A stretch of 64,000 bases of DNA from Pseudomonas sp. GD04019 (lineage in GTDB: Bacteria > Pseudomonadota > Gammaproteobacteria > Pseudomonadales > Pseudomonadaceae), in the NCBI RefSeq assembly GCF_029837695.1, contig NZ_JAOEEA010000017.1, positions 22,603 through 86,602 on the forward strand, in the 5' to 3' direction. Numbering within the stretch: the first letter of the stretch is position 1; every line of letters starts with the position of its first letter. The notes below the pieces were generated by a model that did not search any database, was not told the origin of the DNA, and saw only the letters and a program-made list of their open reading frames with translations. Positions 33,352 through 42,730 of this stretch are shown one piece after another. Position numbers and translations under genes: made by a program.

Positions 33352-34044
33352 ATGAAGACCATAGGCCTGATCGGCGGCATGAGCTGGGAGTCCACCCTGC
33401 CCTACTACCGCCACATCAACGAAGCGATCAAGGCGCGCCTGGGCGGCCTGCATTCGGCGCGGCTGGTGCTGTACAGCGTGGACTTCCATGAGATCGAGCA
33501 GTTGCAGCGCAGTGGCGACTGGCAGCGCGCCGGCGCGCTACTGGGCGAAGCGGCGGCGGCACTGGAGCGGGCCGGCGCGGAGTTCCTGGTGCTCTGTACC
33601 AACACCATGCACAAGGTCGCCGATGCCATCGAGCAGGCGGTGAGCATCCCGCTGCTGCATATCGCCGACCCGACCGCCGAGGCGATCCGCGCGGCCGGTC
33701 TGCAGCGGGTCGGCCTGCTCGGCACCCGTTTCACCATGGAGCAACCGTTCTACCGCGAGCGCCTGGAGAGCCGGCACGGCATCCAGGTGCTGGTGCCGGA
33801 CGAGGCCGACCGCCAGCTGGTGCACCGGGTGATCTACGAGGAGCTGTGCCTGGGCGCGGTGCGCGAGGAGTCGCGCCTGGCCTATCGCGAGGTGATCGCC
33901 CGACTGGTGGCCCAGGGCGCCCAGGCGGTGATCCTCGGCTGCACCGAGATCGGCCTGCTGGTGGGAGATGCGGATGCCACGGTGCCGCTGTTCGACACCA
34001 CCCTGCTGCATGCGCGGGCGGCGGCCGAGCAGGCGCTGGACTAG
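33352..34044 (+). CDS. aspartate/glutamate racemase family protein (YgeA-like)
   Basis: 230 residues with both catalytic cysteines of the two-base racemases: Cys82 in LCTNTMH and Cys197 in GCTEIG. The start MKTIGLIGGMSWEST is highly typical of the YgeA/aspartate-racemase subgroup. The enzyme interconverts L- and D-amino acids; YgeA prefers homoserine and similar substrates, but specificity cannot be assigned here. GAGG precedes the ATG. Its stop overlaps the converging diguanylate cyclase gene by four bases. Confidence 0.92.
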   Translation: MKTIGLIGGMSWESTLPYYRHINEAIKARLGGLHSARLVLYSVDFHEIEQLQRSGDWQRAGALLGEAAAALERAGAEFLVLCTNTMHKVADAIEQAVSIPLLHIADPTAEAIRAAGLQRVGLLGTRFTMEQPFYRERLESRHGIQVLVPDEADRQLVHRVIYEELCLGAVREESRLAYREVIARLVAQGAQAVILGCTEIGLLVGDADATVPLFDTTLLHARAAAEQALD

Positions 34045-35630
34045 CCGATCAGCTGCTCGACCTTGTCGTCATACAGCACCACCCGGTCGCGGCCGGCGGC
34101 CTTGGCCGCATACAGCGCCTTGTCGGCGCCCTGGATCAGGCGCTGCGGCCCGCCCTCGGCGGCCATGTCGGGGGACGGCTGGCAGACGTTGACCCCGGCG
34201 CTCAGGCTCAAGCGGCGCCAGGGCGAGCCGGCATGCGCCACGCCCAGCTCCTCCAGCGCCACACGCGCCTGCTCGGCCACCTGCAGCGCGCCCTGGGCGT
34301 CGGTCTCCGGCAGCAGCAGGCAGAATTCCTCGCCGCCGTAGCGCACCGCCAGGTCCGCCGGGCGCTTCTGCCCGCCGCGGATCACCTCGGCCACGGTGCG
34401 CAGGCATTCGTCGCCGGCGGAATGACCATAGATATCGTTGTACTGCTTGAAGTAGTCGACATCGAACATCACCAGCGCCAGCGGCTTCTGGCTGCGCGCG
34501 GCGCGGGCGAACTCGTCGCTGATCGCGCGGATGAAGCGGCGGCGGTTGGCCAGGCGTGTCAGCTCGTCTTCCAGCGCCTGCTGCTCCAGGCGCTTGTTGA
34601 AGGTGCGCAGGGCGTCGCGGGTGGCCATCAGCTCGATCTCGGTCTTCTGGCCCTGCTTGATCAGGCGCAGCAGGTAGAAGCCGAACAGCGCCAGCATCAC
34701 GGCGAGCAGCATCACCACCACCAGTTGACGCGAGGTGTCCTCGCGCCAGTCGGCAAGAATGTCCTGCTCGGCCAGGGCGGCGATCACCACCAGCGGATAG
34801 CCCTGGATCTGCCGGTAGCTGAACAGACGCTCCACGCCATCGATCACCGACGGCAGTATCGCGGTGCCGGTCGGACTCTGTGGCAACAGGCTCTTGAAGA
34901 TCTGCCCGCCGGCGATGCTGGCACCGATCAGATCCTCGCGGTAGGGGCTGCGCACCAGCAGGGTGCCGTCGTTGAGCACCAGGTTGATGCTGCCGTGTTC
35001 GCGAATATCGAAGGTGGCATAGAACTGCCGGAAGAAGTCGATGGAGATGGTCGCCAGGGCCACCCCGGCGAAGTTGCCCTGGGCATCCTCCAGGCGCCGC
35101 GACAGCGGGATGATCCAGTCACCCGTGGTACGGCTGCGCACCGGCTTGCCGACATGGGCGCCGTGGTCGTCCGGATACTGGCGGTGGTAGATGAAATACT
35201 CGCGATCGGCATTGTTGGCCCCCGGTGGCACCTCGCCAAAGGAGTTGACCAGCCAGTTGCCCTCGCGGTCGTAAGCGAACAGCCCGTGCAGCTCGGCCTG
35301 CTCGTACACATGCTGACGCATCAGGCCCTGCAGGCGCTGCAGCTGCTCCGGCTGCGTGCCATCCACCTGCAGGCGTTCGACCAGGTCGAGCAGCACGGTG
35401 TCGGCCTTCTTCAAAGTATCGCTGGCCTGGCGCGCCAGGGCCGAGGCCAGGTTGCTGGTCTCGATCTCCGCGTCACGCAATTGCACCTGACGCGCCTTCC
35501 ACATCAACCAGCCGTCGGTGGCCACCAGCGACACGCAGACCAGCACCACGAAGACTCGGGCCAGCGGCACCAGGCTCGGCCTTCGCCACCAGCGGTGCTC
35601 CGCGCCATCCGTATTTGCGTTCTGAGTCAT
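34041..35630 (-). CDS. membrane diguanylate cyclase with dCache-type periplasmic domain
   Basis: 529 residues from ATG 35630 (AGGA upstream). A first membrane helix (VPLARVFVVLVCVSLVATDGWL) precedes a ~250-residue extracytoplasmic sensor domain of the dCache type, ended by a second helix (QLVVVMLLAVMLALFGFYLL). The C-terminal GGDEF domain has an intact active-site GGEEF (432-436). An inhibitory I-site RPAD (423-426) sits exactly five residues before it. It should make c-di-GMP in response to an external signal and be product-inhibited. No EAL domain is attached. Confidence 0.95.
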   Translation of the reverse strand: MTQNANTDGAEHRWWRRPSLVPLARVFVVLVCVSLVATDGWLMWKARQVQLRDAEIETSNLASALARQASDTLKKADTVLLDLVERLQVDGTQPEQLQRLQGLMRQHVYEQAELHGLFAYDREGNWLVNSFGEVPPGANNADREYFIYHRQYPDDHGAHVGKPVRSRTTGDWIIPLSRRLEDAQGNFAGVALATISIDFFRQFYATFDIREHGSINLVLNDGTLLVRSPYREDLIGASIAGGQIFKSLLPQSPTGTAILPSVIDGVERLFSYRQIQGYPLVVIAALAEQDILADWREDTSRQLVVVMLLAVMLALFGFYLLRLIKQGQKTEIELMATRDALRTFNKRLEQQALEDELTRLANRRRFIRAISDEFARAARSQKPLALVMFDVDYFKQYNDIYGHSAGDECLRTVAEVIRGGQKRPADLAVRYGGEEFCLLLPETDAQGALQVAEQARVALEELGVAHAGSPWRRLSLSAGVNVCQPSPDMAAEGGPQRLIQGADKALYAAKAAGRDRVVLYDDKVEQLIG

Positions 35631-35693
35631 CGAATCCTGCTGCCTGCCTCCAGCCACCCAGCTTCAAATATAGAAAAGCCTGGGCAGGGTCAA

Positions 35694-37037
35694 TCAAAGA
35701 CTCCGTAACAGATGCACCGCGAGCCCCACGACGGCGCTGGCCAGCAGCACCTGGATCACCCCGCGGCGCAGCACGAACAGGGCCAGCGCCGCACCCAGGG
35801 CGATCAGCGCCGCCGGCCAGTCGAAGGCGCCGGCAAAGCCCTGGGGCCACAACACATGGTAGGCAAAGAACAGCGCCAGGTTGACGATCACACCCACCAC
35901 CGCCGCGGTGATGGCGGTGAGCGGCGCGGTGAACTTCAGCTCGCCGTGGGTCGACTCCACCAGCGGCCCGCCGACGAGGATGAACAGGAACGACGGCAGG
36001 AAGGTGAACCAGGTGACCAGGCAAGCCGCCAGCGCGCCGCTGGCGAAGGCCGAGTCGACGCCGAACAGCGGCTGCCCGTAGGCACCGACGAAGGCGACGA
36101 AGGCCACCACCATGATCAGCGGACCCGGCGTGGTCTCGCCCAGGGCCAGGCCGTCGATCATCTGCGCCGGGCTCAACCAGCCGTAGTGATCGACCGCGCC
36201 CTGGTAGACATAGGGCAGCACCGCATAGGCGCCGCCGAAGGTGAGCAGCGCGGCCTTGGTGAAGAACCAGCCCATCTGGGTCAGGATGCCGTTCCAGCCG
36301 AACAGTGCGGTCAGCAGCGCCATCGGCAGCAACCACAGGGCGCCGCCGACCAGCAGCAGGAGCAGCAGGCGCGGCCAGCCAAAACGTGCGTGCTTCGGTG
36401 GCGGCGTGTCGTCGTCGATCAACGCCGGGCCGTAGGACTTCGCCGCCGCGCCATGCCCGCCGCCAACCGAAAAATTCTGCGGCACCAGACGTCCACCCAG
36501 ATAACCGACCAGCGCGGCCGCCAGCACGATCAGCGGGAACGGCAGGTTGAGGGCGAAGATGGCGACGAAGGCCGCCCCCGCGATGCCCCATAGCCAGCCG
36601 TTGCTCAGCACCCGCGAACCGATGCGATGAGCGGCGTGCAGCACGATGGCGGTCACCGCCGGCTTGATCCCGTAGAAGATCCCCGCCACCAGCGGCAGAT
36701 GGCCGAAGGCGATATACAGCCACGACAGCAGGATCAGGATCAGCAGCGACGGCAGCACAAACAGCCCCCCGGCGACTATGCCGCCCCAGGTGCGGTGCTG
36801 CAGCCAGCCGATGTAGGTGGCCAGCTGCTGGGCCTCGGGGCCGGGCAGCAGCATGCAGTAGTTGAGGGCATGCAGGAAACGCCGCTCGGAGATCCAGCTC
36901 CGTCGCTCCACCAGCTCCTGATGCATGATGGCGATCTGTCCGGCCGGCCCACCAAAACTGATGAAGCCCAGCTTGAGCCAGAACAGCAGCGCCTCGCGCC
37001 AGCTCAGCGGCTGCGGTGCAGCCGGGTTGTTCTCCAT
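35694..37037 (-). CDS. chrA: chromate transporter ChrA, long (bidomain) type
   Basis: 447 residues from ATG 37037 (AGGGA seven bases upstream); ATG 37043 is an alternative. Two homologous halves each carry the CHR signature: FGGPAGQIAIMHQELVERRSWISERRFLHALNYCMLLPGPEAQQLATYIGW and FGGAYAVLPYVYQGAVDHYGWLSPAQMIDGLALGETTPGP. About ten membrane helices follow. ChrA exports chromate from the cytoplasm. There is no chrB regulator next to it, so its physiological role may be sulfate/oxyanion homeostasis rather than dedicated chromate resistance. Confidence 0.92.
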   Translation of the reverse strand: MENNPAAPQPLSWREALLFWLKLGFISFGGPAGQIAIMHQELVERRSWISERRFLHALNYCMLLPGPEAQQLATYIGWLQHRTWGGIVAGGLFVLPSLLILILLSWLYIAFGHLPLVAGIFYGIKPAVTAIVLHAAHRIGSRVLSNGWLWGIAGAAFVAIFALNLPFPLIVLAAALVGYLGGRLVPQNFSVGGGHGAAAKSYGPALIDDDTPPPKHARFGWPRLLLLLLVGGALWLLPMALLTALFGWNGILTQMGWFFTKAALLTFGGAYAVLPYVYQGAVDHYGWLSPAQMIDGLALGETTPGPLIMVVAFVAFVGAYGQPLFGVDSAFASGALAACLVTWFTFLPSFLFILVGGPLVESTHGELKFTAPLTAITAAVVGVIVNLALFFAYHVLWPQGFAGAFDWPAALIALGAALALFVLRRGVIQVLLASAVVGLAVHLLRSL

Positions 37038-37179
37038 GTGCATGTCCCTGCCCCCAATACCTGCGGCCATGCTGCCACAGGCTCTGCGACAACGGCATGG
37101 CGATTGGCATCTTCGGCCGGGACTTGGACCGTGCGGATGCATACACTAGCGCCCAGTTTCCTTCTGCCGAGAGCCCGCC

Positions 37180-38433
37180 ATGACCGACGCTGCATCCTCC
37201 ATCGCCATCATCATCGGTGCCGGCCACGCCGGCGGCGAACTGGCCATCGCCCTGCGCAACGAGGGCTGGGAGGGCCGTATCCTGCTGCTCGGCGAAGAGG
37301 CGCACCTGCCCTACCACCGCCCGCCGCTGTCCAAGGCCTACCTGGCCGGCAGCGTGGAGAAGAGCAGCCTGTCGATCCGTCCGCAGCTGGCCTACGACAA
37401 GGCCAACGTCGAATTCTTTGGTGGCGTACGGGTCACCCACATCGACCGCGCCAACAGGCGCCTGGAGCTGGCCGACGGCAAGCAACTGGCCTACGACAAG
37501 CTGGCCATCGCCACCGGCGGCCGCCCGCGCCCGCTGAGCGTGCCGAATGCCGCGGCCGCCGCGCACTGCGCCAACTTCCACTACCTGCGCACCCTCGACG
37601 ACGTCGAGCTGATCCGCGCGCAGATGGCCGCCGGCAAGCGCCTGGCCATAGTCGGCGGTGGCTATATCGGCCTGGAAGTAGCGGCCGCCGCCGTCGCCCA
37701 GGGCCTGCAGGTCACCGTGCTGGAAGCCCTGCCGCGGGTGCTGCAGCGGGTCACCGCGGCCGAGCTGTCGGCCTACTACGAACGCAAGCACCGCGAGGCC
37801 GGCGTGGACATCCGCACCGGCGTGCAGGTGGCCGATCTGGAGGTGAACGGCGAGGCCGTGAGCGCCGTGCTGTGCGCCGACGGCAGCCGCCTGGAGACCG
37901 ATCTGGTGGTGGTCGGTATCGGCCTGATCGCCAACACCGAGCTGGCCGCCGAGGCCGGATTGGAAGTGGACAACGGCATCCTGGTCGACCAGCACGCGCA
38001 GACCAGCGATCCGGATATCTACGCCGCTGGCGACTGCACCAATCATCCCAACTCGCTGCTGGGCCGCCGCCTGCGCCTGGAGTCGGTGCCCAACGCCCTG
38101 GAACAGTCGCGAGTGGCCGCCGCCGGCATGGCCGGAAAGCTCAAGGCCTACGCCTCGGTGCCCTGGTTCTGGTCCGACCAGTACGAGCTGAAGCTGAAGA
38201 TGGTCGGCCTGTCCGAAGGCTTCGAGCGTCTGGTGCTGCGCGGCGACCCGCAGACCGACAGCTTTAGCGCCTTCTACCTCAAGGATGGCAAGGTCCTGGC
38301 TGCCGACACGGTCAACCGCCCGCAGGACTTCATCGCCGCCAAGCGCCTGGTGGCCGAGGGCATCGCCGTGACGGCCGAGCAGCTGGCCGACGACAGCCGG
38401 CCGCTGAAGGAGCTGCTGCCGGCACCGGCGTAG
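37180..38433 (+). CDS. FAD/NAD(P)-dependent ferredoxin/rubredoxin reductase family protein
   Basis: 417 residues. The FAD motif GAGHAGGELAIALR (14-27), the segment PYHRPPLSKAYLAG, the NAD(P) motif IVGGGYIGLEVAAA (about 155-168) and the YAAGDCTNHP block are those of AlkT/putidaredoxin-reductase-type flavoproteins. It reduces small iron-sulfur or rubredoxin carriers with NADH. A clear but broken rubredoxin gene lies just downstream on the opposite strand, so its original partner may have been lost. AlkT-type annotation fits family but not a specific pathway. Confidence 0.9.
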   Translation: MTDAASSIAIIIGAGHAGGELAIALRNEGWEGRILLLGEEAHLPYHRPPLSKAYLAGSVEKSSLSIRPQLAYDKANVEFFGGVRVTHIDRANRRLELADGKQLAYDKLAIATGGRPRPLSVPNAAAAAHCANFHYLRTLDDVELIRAQMAAGKRLAIVGGGYIGLEVAAAAVAQGLQVTVLEALPRVLQRVTAAELSAYYERKHREAGVDIRTGVQVADLEVNGEAVSAVLCADGSRLETDLVVVGIGLIANTELAAEAGLEVDNGILVDQHAQTSDPDIYAAGDCTNHPNSLLGRRLRLESVPNALEQSRVAAAGMAGKLKAYASVPWFWSDQYELKLKMVGLSEGFERLVLRGDPQTDSFSAFYLKDGKVLAADTVNRPQDFIAAKRLVAEGIAVTAEQLADDSRPLKELLPAPA

Positions 38434-38461
38434 AATCGCCGCGGGTACTGATGGGATGCCG

Positions 38462-38620
38462 CCTGGTCACAACCTCGATCATCTCGAAGTCGGCCTCGGC
38501 TGCGTCGCAGTCGGGACACTACCAGTCTGCCGGAATCTCGTCCCGGCGAGTGCCCGGCGCATGCTCTCTTCCTGCCACCCCAGAGCTTCGTCATAGAGCA
38601 AGCCACAGAGATATGCAGAT
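38462..38620 (-). pseudogene. rubredoxin pseudogene
   Basis: Read leftward, the two frames together encode a rubredoxin: CxxCGLLYDEALGW, then HAPGTRRDEIPADW, then CPDC and ADFEMIEV. The match to the ~55-residue rubredoxin template is close throughout. It is broken by a frame change between the first two cysteines, another after GWQEE and a TAG at 38519-38521 between DW and CPDC. No usable start remains. It adjoins the rubredoxin-reductase-type gene, converging with it. Confidence 0.85.
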
Positions 38621-38676
38621 TCCCTGAACTCAACATGCGACGCGACCTCCTAAAAGGAGGACAAGCAACTAAACCC

Positions 38677-38705
38677 TTAGAAATGATAGAACCAGTCGCT
38701 ATAAT
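38677..38705 (+). promoter_or_regulatory. candidate sigma-70 promoter before the 38790 gene
   Basis: A perfect -10 TATAAT (38700-38705) with a 17-base spacer to a weak -35 TTAGAA (38677-38682), followed by a GC-rich discriminator. The remaining 38434-38789 gap holds the rubredoxin remnant and a CCTCC-TAAAA-GGAGG hairpin near 38646. Confidence 0.55.
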
Positions 38706-38789
38706 CCCCTGCGCTTTTACTTATTCAACTTCAGTATTACTACTCAAGACTGCGAATAGCATTGCGCAGCCCTCATATCTGGTGGACAT

Positions 38790-38984
38790 GTGACGAAAGA
38801 CGAACTGCGCACCGAACTGGAGCGCCAGGCGCAACGTTACAAGGATGTTTATGGCGGCGAGGTGATTACCTACGCGGCCCAACCGGACCCCGAGCGCAAG
38901 CCCTGGCGCAAGAAACAGAGCCTGCTGGATCAGGCGTTCCAACAGGAACTGCAAAAGATCGAGCGGGCCCGCGAAGCGGAATAA
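38790..38984 (+). CDS. small conserved hypothetical protein
   Basis: 64 residues from GTG 38790 (GGTGGA upstream); an ATG two bases earlier is followed at once by a stop codon. It is a charged, helical, soluble protein (LERQAQRYKDVYGGEVITYAAQPDPERKPWRKKQSLLDQAFQQELQKIERAREAE). No family is recognised. The sequence has the feel of a conserved Pseudomonas small protein. It lies convergent with the HerA-like gene and has its own promoter. Confidence 0.65.
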   Translation: MTKDELRTELERQAQRYKDVYGGEVITYAAQPDPERKPWRKKQSLLDQAFQQELQKIERAREAE

Positions 38985-39029
38985 GCGATATCCGCCGCTC
39001 AAACCAAGTTTGAACGGCGGTGCCGACAT

Positions 39030-40526
39030 TCAGCGACGTCGACTACCGCCCAACAGCGACCCCATCAAACCGCGCACCAGTTGCCGGCCGATCTGATTGG
39101 CTGCCTGGCGCACGGCGGTCTTCATGACTTGGCTGGCCAGGCTGCCCAGCAGCTCCCCTGCCATTCCCCCCAACCCGCCCTCTTGCACCTGGGTCGTCTT
39201 GCCGGGTTTAGCGGCCGGGGCCTCTGCAGGCGCCTGGGTGGCGCGAGCCGTAAGTAGCTCATAAGCCGACTCGCGATCCACCGGTCGGTCGTAGCGTCCC
39301 GCCTGGGGCGAGGTGCGCAACACCTCTGCCCGTTCGGTCTCGTTCAGCGGTCCGATACGCGACTGCGGCGGAGCGATGGCCACGCGCTGGACCATGGCCG
39401 GCGTGCCCTTCTCTTCCAGAGTCCCCACCAGCGCCTCGCCGATACCCAATTCGGTGAGCACGCTCAGGCTGTCGAACGCCGGATTGGGGCGGAAGCCGTC
39501 AGCCACGGCGCGCAGCGATTTCTGCTCCTTGACGGTGAAGGCGCGCAGGCCGTGCTGGATGCGCAGGCCAAGCTGGGCCAGCACCTCATCCGGCAGATCG
39601 CTGGGCGATTGGGTGACGAAGTAGACGCCGACACCCTTGGAGCGAATCAGTCGTACCACCTGTTCCAGACGCTCCTGCAACGCCTTGGGCGTGTCGGCGA
39701 AGAGCAGGTGCGCCTCGTCGAAGAACAGCGCCAGCACCGGCTTGTCGGCATCGCCACGCTCCGGCAGTTGCTCGAACAGCTCGGCCAGCAGCCACAACAG
39801 GAAGGTGGCGTAGACCTTGGGCGCCTCGTGCACCAGACGGCTGGCGTCCAACAGATGGATGCGCCCACGGCCGTCGCGATCGGGATGCAGGATATCCTCC
39901 AGCTGCAGTGCCGGCTCGCCGAACAACGCCTCGGCGCCTTGCTGCTCCAAAGTCGCCAGGCGGCGCAACAGCGCCTGGGAGGACGCGCCGGCAAACAGCG
40001 CGCGATCCTCGCCGAGCATCTCGGTATGGTCCTTGAGGTGATTGAGCAGGGCCTTGAGGTCTTTCAGGTCAAGCAGCAGCAGGCCTTCGCGGTCGGCCAC
40101 CTGGAAGGCGGCATACAGGGCGGCCTGCTGGCTGTCGGTCAGCTCCAGCAGGTTGCCCAGCAACAGCGGCCCCATCTCGCTCAGGGTGGTACGCAGGGGA
40201 TGGCCGCTATTGCCCGCCACATCCCACAGGGTCACCGGGTAAGAGCGCGGGCTGTGATTCAGCCAGGGCATGCCGGCGATTCGCTCGGCCACCTTGCCCT
40301 GGGGGTTGCCCGGCGCCCCCAGACCGCACAGGTCGCCCTTGATGTCGGCGGCGAACACCGCCACACCGGCATCGCTGAACGCCTCGGCCAAGCGCTGCAG
40401 AGTCACCGTCTTGCCCGTGCCCGTCGCACCCGCAACCAGGCCGTGGCGGTTGGCCAGGCGCAGGGCCTGGGCGATCGGCTGGCCTTGAGGGTCCGCGCCA
40501 AGAACAAAAGAATCGACTACCGGCAT
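39030..40526 (-). CDS. HerA-like/DUF853 ATPase
   Basis: 498 residues. Walker A GATGTGKT (about 33-40) and Walker B LALFFDEAHLLF lie in an ATPase core of the HerA/FtsK superfamily. SPSDLPDEVLAQLGLRIQHGLRAF, the DUF853 sensor region, is present, and the C-terminus ends in Gly/Arg-rich helices (GELLGSLASQVMKTAVRQAANQIGRQLVRGLMGSLLGG). The E. coli YjgR protein is the best-known relative; its function is unclear. No membrane helix. It is divergent from the chemoreceptor gene. Confidence 0.88.
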   Translation of the reverse strand: MPVVDSFVLGADPQGQPIAQALRLANRHGLVAGATGTGKTVTLQRLAEAFSDAGVAVFAADIKGDLCGLGAPGNPQGKVAERIAGMPWLNHSPRSYPVTLWDVAGNSGHPLRTTLSEMGPLLLGNLLELTDSQQAALYAAFQVADREGLLLLDLKDLKALLNHLKDHTEMLGEDRALFAGASSQALLRRLATLEQQGAEALFGEPALQLEDILHPDRDGRGRIHLLDASRLVHEAPKVYATFLLWLLAELFEQLPERGDADKPVLALFFDEAHLLFADTPKALQERLEQVVRLIRSKGVGVYFVTQSPSDLPDEVLAQLGLRIQHGLRAFTVKEQKSLRAVADGFRPNPAFDSLSVLTELGIGEALVGTLEEKGTPAMVQRVAIAPPQSRIGPLNETERAEVLRTSPQAGRYDRPVDRESAYELLTARATQAPAEAPAAKPGKTTQVQEGGLGGMAGELLGSLASQVMKTAVRQAANQIGRQLVRGLMGSLLGGSRRR

Positions 40527-40653
40527 CTTGCCATCCTTCGGGCTAAAGCTTTACTGCAGTTATGTCGCTATAGGTGGTGTAACTAAGCGCTCGTGCGTCT
40601 TCGCACAGCCACCCAATAAGACTGCTGCCAGACATTACCGGACGCAAGTGACC

Positions 40654-42528
40654 ATGACCCAGAATCTGAAGTTCAGCCACAAGATCCTGCTCGCCGCCTC
40701 ACTGGTGGTAATCGCCGCCTTCTCCCTGTTCACCCTGTACAACGACTACTTGCAACGCAATGCCATTCGAGCGGACCTGGAAGCCGAGCTGCGCAGCCTG
40801 GGTGAAGTGACGGCCAGCAACATCCAGAACTGGCTGTCCGGCCGCATTCTACTGGTCGAAAACATCGCCCAGAGCGTGCAGGACGATACTCCCGAGACGC
40901 TGGCCCGCACCCTGGAGCGCAAAGCGCCGGCCGCAACCTTCGATTTCACCTACCTGGGCTCGGCGGACGGCACGTTCACCATGCGTCCGGAAAGCGAGAT
41001 GCCGGCCGACTACGATCCGCGCACCCGTCCCTGGTACAAGGACGCCATGAGCGCCGGCGGCTCGACCCTGACCGAGCCCTACATGGACGCCGCCACCGGC
41101 AAGCTGATCATCACCATCGCCACCCCAGCGGGCAGCAGCGGTGTGGTCGGCGGCGACCTGAGCCTGGATATTCTGGTGCAGATCATCAACTCGCTGGACT
41201 TCGATGGCCTGGGCTACGCCTTCCTGGTCAGCGCCGACGGCAAGATCCTGGTCCACCCGAACAAGGACCTGGTGATGAAGACCCTGCGCGAGGTCTATCC
41301 GCAGAACACTCCGCAGATCCGCAGCGAACTCTCAGAGGCGGAACTGGATGGCGTCGAACGCCTGCTCACCTTCACCCAGGTCAAGGGGCTGCCTTCGGTC
41401 AACTGGTACATCGGCCTGTCCATCGACAAGGACAAGGCCTACGCCACCCTGCATGAATTCCGGGCCTCGGCGATCATCGCCACCATCATCGCCGTGGTCA
41501 TCATCATGTTCCTGCTGGGTATGTTGATCCGCGTGCTGATGCAGCCGCTGCTGGTGATGGGCAAGGCCATGCGCGACATCGCCCAGGGCGAGGGAGACCT
41601 GACCAAGCGCCTGAGCGTGCAGAGCCGCGACGAATTCGGCGAGCTGGCCACTTCCTTCAACCAGTTCGTCGAGCGCATTCATGGCTCGATCCGCGAGGTG
41701 TCCTCGGCCACCCAGCAGCTCAACGAAGTAGCCAAGCTGGTGGTCAACGCCTCCAACTCGTCCATGGCCAACTCCGACGAGCAGGCCAGCCGCACCAACA
41801 GCGTGGCCGCGGCGATCAACGAACTGGGCGCCGCCGCCCAGGAGATCGCGCGCAACGCCGCCGACGCTTCGCACCAGGCCTCCGACGCCCGTCATCTGGC
41901 CGAAGACGGCAGCCAGGTACTGCAGAAGACCATCGTGGCAATGAACGAGCTGTCGGAGAAGATCAGCGCCTCGTGCCGCAATATCGAGACGCTGAACAGC
42001 AAGACGGTGGATATCGGCCAGATCCTCGAGGTGATCAAGAGCATCTCCGAGCAGACCAACCTGCTGGCGCTCAACGCTGCCATCGAGGCCGCCCGCGCCG
42101 GCGAGGCAGGGCGTGGCTTCGCGGTGGTGGCGGACGAGGTGCGCAACCTGGCCCACCGCACCCAGGAGTCGGCCCAGGAAATCCAGAAGATGATCGAAGG
42201 CCTGCAGGTGGATGCCCGCGACTCGGTGTCGACCATGACCGAGAGCCAGCGCTACAGCGAGGAGAGCGTGACCATCGCCAACCAGGCCGGCGAGCGCCTG
42301 GGCAGCGTGACCCAGCGTATCGGCGAGATCGACGGCATGAACCAGTCGGTGGCCACCGCCACCGAAGAACAGACCGCCGTGGTCGACTCGCTGAACATGG
42401 ACATCACCGAGATCAACACCCTCAACCAGGAAGGCGTGGAGAACCTGCAGGCGACCCTGCGCGCCTGCGGGGACCTGGAGCAGCAGGCCTCGCGCCTGAA
42501 GCAGCTGGTCGACAGCTTCCGCATCTGA
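40654..42528 (+). CDS. methyl-accepting chemotaxis protein with dCache sensor
   Basis: 624 residues from ATG 40654; the upstream open frame is not coding-like. A first membrane helix is followed by a double-Cache periplasmic domain (LGSADGTFTMRPESEMPADYDPRTRPWYKDA; SLDILVQIINSLDFDGLGYAFLVSADGKILVHP) typical of amino-acid or organic-acid sensors. A second helix leads to HAMP and the signalling domain, with the hairpin EQTNLLALNAAIEAARAGEAGRGFAVVADEVRNLA (about 464-500). No pentapeptide tether for CheR is visible at the end. It senses an external ligand and signals to CheA; ligand unknown. Confidence 0.95.
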   Translation: MTQNLKFSHKILLAASLVVIAAFSLFTLYNDYLQRNAIRADLEAELRSLGEVTASNIQNWLSGRILLVENIAQSVQDDTPETLARTLERKAPAATFDFTYLGSADGTFTMRPESEMPADYDPRTRPWYKDAMSAGGSTLTEPYMDAATGKLIITIATPAGSSGVVGGDLSLDILVQIINSLDFDGLGYAFLVSADGKILVHPNKDLVMKTLREVYPQNTPQIRSELSEAELDGVERLLTFTQVKGLPSVNWYIGLSIDKDKAYATLHEFRASAIIATIIAVVIIMFLLGMLIRVLMQPLLVMGKAMRDIAQGEGDLTKRLSVQSRDEFGELATSFNQFVERIHGSIREVSSATQQLNEVAKLVVNASNSSMANSDEQASRTNSVAAAINELGAAAQEIARNAADASHQASDARHLAEDGSQVLQKTIVAMNELSEKISASCRNIETLNSKTVDIGQILEVIKSISEQTNLLALNAAIEAARAGEAGRGFAVVADEVRNLAHRTQESAQEIQKMIEGLQVDARDSVSTMTESQRYSEESVTIANQAGERLGSVTQRIGEIDGMNQSVATATEEQTAVVDSLNMDITEINTLNQEGVENLQATLRACGDLEQQASRLKQLVDSFRI

Positions 42529-42714
42529 TCAGTCCGGCGCGGGAATCTCCTGCGCCGGATCGACCTCCCCCTCCGGCGCCTGCTGCAGGCGCCGCCAGAG
42601 TTCGGCGGCACCGGGAAACTCGGTGCCGTCGGTCTCGCTCAAGGCATCGGGATCGTAACGCTGCAGACAGCCCTCACCCAGGGTGGGCGGCGGTGCAGCC
42701 GTACCTCGTTTCAT
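42529..42714 (-). CDS. small hypothetical protein downstream of purU
   Basis: 61 residues. The strong AGGAGG site five bases before ATG 42714 and its position 16 bases after purU support a real gene. The protein is Pro/Glu-rich and soluble (YDPDALSETDGTEFPGAAELWRRLQQAPEGEVDPAQEIPAPD). No family is recognised. It ends flush against the converging chemoreceptor gene. Likely co-transcribed with purU. Confidence 0.6.
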   Translation of the reverse strand: MKRGTAAPPPTLGEGCLQRYDPDALSETDGTEFPGAAELWRRLQQAPEGEVDPAQEIPAPD

Positions 42715-42730
42715 CCTCGCCTCCTGAAGG

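Noticed and set aside
35473..38046. 857-codon minus-strand open frame running through chrA and the reductase
   Set aside because: It crosses several real genes in the wrong frame, so it is not a gene.
40544..40571. Possible sigma-28 promoter before the chemoreceptor (TAAA, 16 bases, GTCGCTAT)
   Set aside because: Only 5 of 8 matches in the -10 part and one base too wide a spacer.
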